A stretch of 64,000 nt of DNA from an uncultured Caulobacterales bacterium (GTDB lineage Bacteria > Pseudomonadota > Alphaproteobacteria > Caulobacterales > Caulobacteraceae), in contig CAISEP010000006.1 of assembly GCA_903884425.1 (NCBI GenBank), positions 1 through 64,000 on the forward strand, written 5' to 3'. The notes under the pieces were generated by a model, which had not been told where the DNA came from, made no database searches, and saw only the letters and a list, made by a program, of their open reading frames with translations. Below are positions 59,962 through 64,000 of the stretch, piece by piece (the stretch's first letter is position 1; every line of letters starts with the position of its first letter). The translations under genes and the position numbers were made by a program.

Positions 59962-60800
59962 GCCTCGACGACCTTTGCGAGAGCCAGGAAGCCGTCGACG
60001 GGGATGGTCTCGGCGCGGGCGTCCGCATCGATCCCGGCCGCTTCGCACAGGGCCGCGCCGCCCAGCGCCTTCAGGCTGGAGCGCAGCATCTTGCGCCTCT
60101 GGCCGAAGGCATGGGCCGTCACCGTCTCCAGCGCCGCGAGCCGGGCGGCGGAGGGGCGGTCCTGTGTCCGCAGCACCAGCTCGGCCACGGCCGAATCGAC
60201 CTTCGGCGGGGGGGTGAAGGCCCGGGCGGGCAGGGTCATGGCGATCCGGGTCTCGGCCACGGCCTGGGCAATCACCGACAGGCGGCCATAGGCGTCCGAG
60301 CCGACGGGAGCGGCGATGCGCAGGGCGACCTCCTTCTGGAACATCAGGTGCATGGCGACAGGGCGCAGGGGACCGGTCAGCCACTTGATCAGCAGGGTCG
60401 TGCCCACATTGTAGGGCAGGTTGGAGATCACCCGGGGCACGAGGCCCGGCGCATGGGCGGCGATCAGGGCCGTCTCGTCCACGGTCAGGGCATCGGCCTC
60501 GATCAGGGTCAGGCGTCCGGGGGCCGCCGCCGCCAGGTCGTGGAGCAGGGGCAGGAAGCGGGGATCCTTCTCCACCGCGATCACATGGGCGGCGTCGCTT
60601 TCCAGCAGCGCCCGGGTCAGGCCGCCGGGGCCAGGGCCCACCTCGATCACCACGGACCCGGCCAGGGGGGCGGCCAGGCGGGCGATCTTGCGGGTGACGT
60701 TCAGGTCCAGCAGGAAGTGCTGGCCGAAGCTCTTCCGCGCCAGCAGACCCTCGGCCGCCAGCACCTCCCGCAGGGGGGGCAGGTCCGCGAGGCCGGTCAT
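59958..60800 (-). CDS. rsmA: 16S rRNA (A1518/A1519) dimethyltransferase
   Basis: A 280-aa S-adenosylmethionine enzyme (KsgA) that dimethylates two adjacent adenines near the 3' end of 16S rRNA. Motifs are ARKSFGQHFLLDLNVTRKIA (N-terminal), VVIEVGPGPGGLTRALLESD (AdoMet loop) and VISNLPYNVGTTLLIKWL (catalytic NLPY). The C-terminal helical domain has AHAFGQRRKMLRSSLKALGG. It overlaps pdxA by four bases, and the order surA-pdxA-rsmA is that of many proteobacteria. Confidence 0.95.
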   Translation of the reverse strand: MTGLADLPPLREVLAAEGLLARKSFGQHFLLDLNVTRKIARLAAPLAGSVVIEVGPGPGGLTRALLESDAAHVIAVEKDPRFLPLLHDLAAAAPGRLTLIEADALTVDETALIAAHAPGLVPRVISNLPYNVGTTLLIKWLTGPLRPVAMHLMFQKEVALRIAAPVGSDAYGRLSVIAQAVAETRIAMTLPARAFTPPPKVDSAVAELVLRTQDRPSAARLAALETVTAHAFGQRRKMLRSSLKALGGAALCEAAGIDADARAETIPVDGFLALAKVVEA

Positions 60801-61804
60801 GCGGCGGCCAGGCCGCGTCGGTCAGCGGTCTCGTCCGCCAGTCGCAGGGCGGCGATCAGGCTGTCCGGTCGGGCAAGGCCCCGGCCGGCAATGTCGTAGC
60901 CGACCCCGTGGTCGGGAGAGGTGCGGATGATCGGCAGTCCGAGGGTCACATTCACCCCGCCCCAGAAGTCCAGGGTCTTCACCGGGATCAGGGCCTGATC
61001 GTGGTACTGGCAGATCACCGCATCGTACCGCGCCCGGGCCTCGGCATGGAACAGGCTGTCGGAGGGCTGGGCGTCGGTGCAGTCGATGCCGAGGCCCCTC
61101 AGGCGCTCGGCGGCGGGGTTGATCACCTCGATCTCCTCCCGGCCCAGGGTTCCGCTCTCCCCCGCATGGGGATTGAGCCCGGCCATGGCCAGCCGCGGGC
61201 GGGGGATGCCGAAATCCCGCCGCAGGGCCCCGGCCGTGACCTCGCCCACCTCGACGATCCGGTCGACGGACAGGGCCGGGGGAACGGCGGACAGGGGGGT
61301 GTGGATGGTGACCAGGGCGACCCTGAGATCGGCGGCCGTCAGCATCATCACCGGGCCGCGGCGACCGGGAACGGGCAGGTCGGAGGTCAGGTCCGCCAGG
61401 TATTCCGTGTGTCCCGGAAAACGGAAGCCCGCGGCATAGAGCGGGGCCTTGGCGATGGGGGCGGTGACCAGGCCGCGGGCCGCCCCGGTCCGGCACAGGT
61501 CGACCCCCGTCTCGATCCACCTCAGCACCGCCGATGCGTGGGCCGGATCGGATCGCCCGGCGATCACCGGGGCCCCGACCGGGTGGTTCAGAACCGGCAG
61601 GGCGTCGGCAAAGACGGCGGCGGCACCGGACGGGTCTGCAATCCGGGCGACGGGACAGCCGGTCGCGGCCAGAAGCGCCTCGTCGCCCAGCACGGCGAAG
61701 ACCGGGCCGGTCGTGCGCAGGGCGCGCCAGGCGGCAGACACGATCTCCGGTCCGATGCCGGCCGGATCGCCGAGGCTCAGCGCCAGCGGCGGGTGAACGC
61801 TCAT
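60797..61804 (-). CDS. pdxA: 4-hydroxythreonine-4-phosphate dehydrogenase
   Basis: A 335-aa metal-dependent enzyme of pyridoxal phosphate synthesis. The N-terminal LALSLGDPAGIGPEIVSAAW is diagnostic. Others are VTAPIAKAPLYAAGFRFPGH (substrate-binding) and TEYLADL, MAGLNPHAGESGTLGREEIE, VICQYHDQALIPVKTLDFWG with the metal His, and IIRTSPDHGVGYDIAGRG. ATG 61804 overlaps the surA stop, and the longer frame to 61939 is only read-through within surA. Confidence 0.95.
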   Translation of the reverse strand: MSVHPPLALSLGDPAGIGPEIVSAAWRALRTTGPVFAVLGDEALLAATGCPVARIADPSGAAAVFADALPVLNHPVGAPVIAGRSDPAHASAVLRWIETGVDLCRTGAARGLVTAPIAKAPLYAAGFRFPGHTEYLADLTSDLPVPGRRGPVMMLTAADLRVALVTIHTPLSAVPPALSVDRIVEVGEVTAGALRRDFGIPRPRLAMAGLNPHAGESGTLGREEIEVINPAAERLRGLGIDCTDAQPSDSLFHAEARARYDAVICQYHDQALIPVKTLDFWGGVNVTLGLPIIRTSPDHGVGYDIAGRGLARPDSLIAALRLADETADRRGLAAA

Positions 61805-63165
61805 CGCGCCTCGATGGTGGCCGAGTTGTGCAGGTCGCGCAGGAAGCGCTTGGACAGCATGCTGAGTTCCTCGCCGTAGAGACGGTTCTCGATCTCCGTC
61901 CGGGTCGGCTCGTGGGCTCCGCCCTGGCGCTTGCTGCACACCGCCACCAGGTGCAGGCCCTGGCTGGTGTGGATCACGGGCGTCAGCTGGCCGGGCTTCA
62001 GGGGCAGCACCGCCTCGCCGAAGGTCGGCGCCAGTTCCTTGATGTCCACCTCGCCGGTCTCTCCGGCCTTCAGTCCGCCGACCTTGGCGGCCTGGGCCTC
62101 GAGGTCATCGCAACCCTTCAGCTTGGTGGACAGGGCTTCCAGCCGGGCCTTGGCCGCCTCGACCTGGTCGGCCGGGGCACCGGGGGCCAGGGGGAACAGG
62201 GCCTGCTTGAGGTTGATCATGGTGGAGGAGGATCCCGCCCGGCGGTCGCGCAGGAGCAGGATGTAGACGCCCTCCGGTGTCTCGATGGGCTGGGACAGCT
62301 GGCCCGGCGACATGCCTTCCAGCGCGGCCTGCAGCGGAGGGGCGATGTCGCCGGTCACCATCCAGCCCTCGTCCCCGCCCTGGGCGGCAGACGCGGCGGA
62401 GGAGAACTGGCGGGCCACGGCGGGGAAGGGGGCCCCCTGCTGCAGCTGTTCGATCAGCTGCTTCGCACCGCTCAGGGCGACGTCCGCCCCGCCGACCCGC
62501 TGGGAGTCCAGGAAGATCTCGCTCACCAGGAACTGGGGCTTGGCAGCGGCGGCGTTGATGCGCGTCAGGCTGGCCCGGATCTGCTCGTCGCCGATGCGGA
62601 TCGAGCTGCCGAAGCGCCCGCCCATGTAACGGCGCCAGGCGACCTGGGCGCGGATCTGGTCGCGCAGGGTGTTGATGCTGACACCGGCATTGGCGAGCTG
62701 CTGGGCCAGCTGCTCGAGGCGCATGTTGTTGCTGCGGGCGAGGTCGTTCAGCTCTTCGTCGACCTCCTTGTCCGTCGGCTCGATCGTCATCTTCTGCTTG
62801 GTCTGGATCCGGCGGATCTCCTGCAGCTGCAGCCGCTCGTCGATCATTCCGCGCAGGGCTTCCCGTTGGAGCTGGGGCGCGTTCTGCTCCGTCGGCTGGA
62901 CGCCGGACGTGACGATGAGCAGCAGCATGCGCTGCTGCAGGTCGTAGGTGGAGATGACCTCGTCATTGACCGTGGCGGCCACATGGGCGGTGAAGGCCAG
63001 CGGATTGCGGCCCTGCGCGGCCTTGGCCGCCGGAGTGGCGGAGGGGACTGGCGTGGTGGCCGACGCGGGTGCGGGGGCGGGCTGGGCCGCCGAAGGCCCG
63101 AACGGCACCGTCGCCAGGACCGTCGCAAGAACGGGCGCGACGACGGCAAAACGCGACAAATGCAT
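61801..63165 (-). CDS. surA: Periplasmic chaperone SurA (peptidyl-prolyl isomerase)
   Basis: A 454-aa exported chaperone for outer-membrane proteins. A signal peptide (MHLSRFAVVAPVLATVLATV) and a Pro/Ala linker lead to the SurA N-domain (VNDEVISTYDLQQRMLLLIV, MIDERLQLQEIRR). A first parvulin-like domain follows (PQFLVSEIFLDSQR, FSSAASAAQGGDEGWMVTGD), and a second one (MINLKQALFPLAPG). ATG 63165 is chosen: AGGAT lies upstream and the signal peptide begins there. It lies 31 bp after the lptD gene. Confidence 0.92.
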   Translation of the reverse strand: MHLSRFAVVAPVLATVLATVPFGPSAAQPAPAPASATTPVPSATPAAKAAQGRNPLAFTAHVAATVNDEVISTYDLQQRMLLLIVTSGVQPTEQNAPQLQREALRGMIDERLQLQEIRRIQTKQKMTIEPTDKEVDEELNDLARSNNMRLEQLAQQLANAGVSINTLRDQIRAQVAWRRYMGGRFGSSIRIGDEQIRASLTRINAAAAKPQFLVSEIFLDSQRVGGADVALSGAKQLIEQLQQGAPFPAVARQFSSAASAAQGGDEGWMVTGDIAPPLQAALEGMSPGQLSQPIETPEGVYILLLRDRRAGSSSTMINLKQALFPLAPGAPADQVEAAKARLEALSTKLKGCDDLEAQAAKVGGLKAGETGEVDIKELAPTFGEAVLPLKPGQLTPVIHTSQGLHLVAVCSKRQGGAHEPTRTEIENRLYGEELSMLSKRFLRDLHNSATIEAR

Positions 63166-63196
63166 GTGTCTGATCCTGTAGCGACCGAGGACGCCT

Positions 63197-64000
63197 CTAG
63201 CGATAATCATTGCGATGCGCCCCGATGGCAGGTGTATCGCCGAATGTGACGATACTTAGGCGGATGCCGATGCCGTCCGAGGCAACGACCTTCGCACCGA
63301 GACCCCGATAGATCTCGTTGTGGTGATAAAGCCAGTCCACGCGAATGCAATCATCTTGATAGAAGACGCCGATCTGGGCCTGGGGAAACACCCGTGTCCG
63401 CATGTCCCGGGTGGCGTTGACGTCCACCCCGATGTTGCGGGTGAGGGACATCGTCCCCGAGGCCGACATGTCCTCCAACCGTCCGATCAGGGAGCGGTAG
63501 ACGATCTGGGGTGTCGCCCCGGGTGGCGCGACGTTGGTCGCCAGATAGGTCAGGCCCGAGGTGTTGTAGTCATAGCGGAACGACCCGGACAGCGGGCCGA
63601 AGCCGGCATTCACCCCGATCTCGTTGCGCTGGAGGGTGAGCGAACTGCGGTCGAGGCGGGTGCGGTTGAACAGCACCAGGTTCGGCATCGGCTGGACGGA
63701 CACATAGGTGATCCAGTCCGAGGCGGTGTTCCGCAGGCCCGAGGTCGGGGAGAACAGGGGCTGGACATCGGTATGGTAGGCCCGTCCCACCAGCAGGGTC
63801 GCCTTGCGGCCGCCGTCGAGATTGACCGTGGCCCGCCCGGCCAGGTTCAGCCGCCCGCCGCCCTCGTAGAGGTCATAGCCGGGGAAGCGGTCGATGGAGA
63901 AAAGGTTGCTCTCGTCGAACTCGAAGGCGGTCGAGTCCTCGTTGGGGATGTTCGGGTCGAGCTTTGCCTTGGGCGAGACGGCGATCTGGGCCAGGGGTTC
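63197..64000 (-). CDS. lptD: LPS-assembly protein LptD (C-terminal part; gene continues beyond the right edge)
   Basis: The last 267 codons of an outer-membrane beta-barrel protein. LptD hallmarks visible are ESNLFSIDRFPGYDLYEGGG near the window's edge and alternating strands such as VSVQPMPNLVLFNRTRLDRS and MSLTRNIGVDVNATRDMRTR. The end is VDWLYHHNEIYRGLGAKVVA followed by a final strand. LptD inserts lipopolysaccharide into the outer membrane. Position directly before surA supports the call. The start is outside the window, so the N-terminal domain cannot be judged. Confidence 0.9.
   Translation of the reverse strand, partial: EPLAQIAVSPKAKLDPNIPNEDSTAFEFDESNLFSIDRFPGYDLYEGGGRLNLAGRATVNLDGGRKATLLVGRAYHTDVQPLFSPTSGLRNTASDWITYVSVQPMPNLVLFNRTRLDRSSLTLQRNEIGVNAGFGPLSGSFRYDYNTSGLTYLATNVAPPGATPQIVYRSLIGRLEDMSASGTMSLTRNIGVDVNATRDMRTRVFPQAQIGVFYQDDCIRVDWLYHHNEIYRGLGAKVVASDGIGIRLSIVTFGDTPAIGAHRNDYR

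Overview
This is a GC-rich (roughly 70 %) chromosomal window from an alphaproteobacterium. The best placement is Caulobacterales or a close relative, with Sphingomonadales the main alternative. The clues are a TipN-like polarity protein under a full CtrA-type box (TTAA-N7-TTAA), a MucR/Ros regulator whose upstream region is unusually rich in GANTC (CcrM-type) sites, a DUF6491 protein, and the order lptD-surA-pdxA-rsmA at the right end. No rRNA, tRNA, CRISPR array, prophage or complete insertion sequence was seen. The one RNA gene recognised is RNase P RNA (rnpB, about 2466-2859).

Layout. 1-2422: a partial secreted protein, a soluble TerB/DnaJ (DjlA-like) cochaperone, a small membrane protein and an AmpD-type amidase. 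2466-7585: rnpB, the leftward set trmH-like / kdgK / eda / DUF2164 (2-keto-3-deoxygluconate to pyruvate and glyceraldehyde-3-P), and recQ. 7596-13728: a SleB-type wall hydrolase, a 374-bp AT-rich divergent region, an 1102-aa autotransporter and an MFS carrier. 13742-19745: GNAT, folB and a leftward run tipN-like / dipeptide epimerase / 2OG-Fe oxygenase / unlisted 26-aa membrane peptide / SDR remnant / folB behind a CtrA box, plus a rightward 101-aa gene at the same box.

19809-32784: a nucleotide-sugar epimerase, then a catabolic island with P450, acyl-CoA dehydrogenase, SCP-x-type thiolase, dipeptidyl peptidase IV, a PimC/PimD-like acyl-CoA dehydrogenase pair, epoxide hydrolase and Baeyer-Villiger monooxygenase. 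Together these suggest oxidation and beta-oxidation of a hydrophobic, perhaps terpenoid- or steroid-like, substrate. REP-like inverted repeats sit between its genes. 33008-46607: a CorC-type protein, small unknowns, an OPT peptide transporter, TraB/GumN with an XRE/4-TM module, a DUS enzyme, a two-subunit molybdenum hydroxylase (IorAB type), a flavodoxin-fold quinone reductase, mucR and a PilZ protein.

46735-64000: a YVTN/phosphoesterase fusion protein, dihydroorotase-family protein, GT9 glycosyltransferase, YgfZ, an S9 peptidase, then the tightly overlapped sets tag-rnhB-clc (rightward) and lptD-surA-pdxA-rsmA-flavoprotein (leftward). These cover base-excision repair, RNA primer removal, outer-membrane assembly, vitamin B6 synthesis and 16S rRNA dimethylation.

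All family names rest on motifs and remembered family features. No database search was run. The items most worth follow-up are the CtrA-linked tipN-folB run with its 26-aa peptide and SDR remnant, the layered operators upstream of mucR, and the ClC protein with altered gating motifs.
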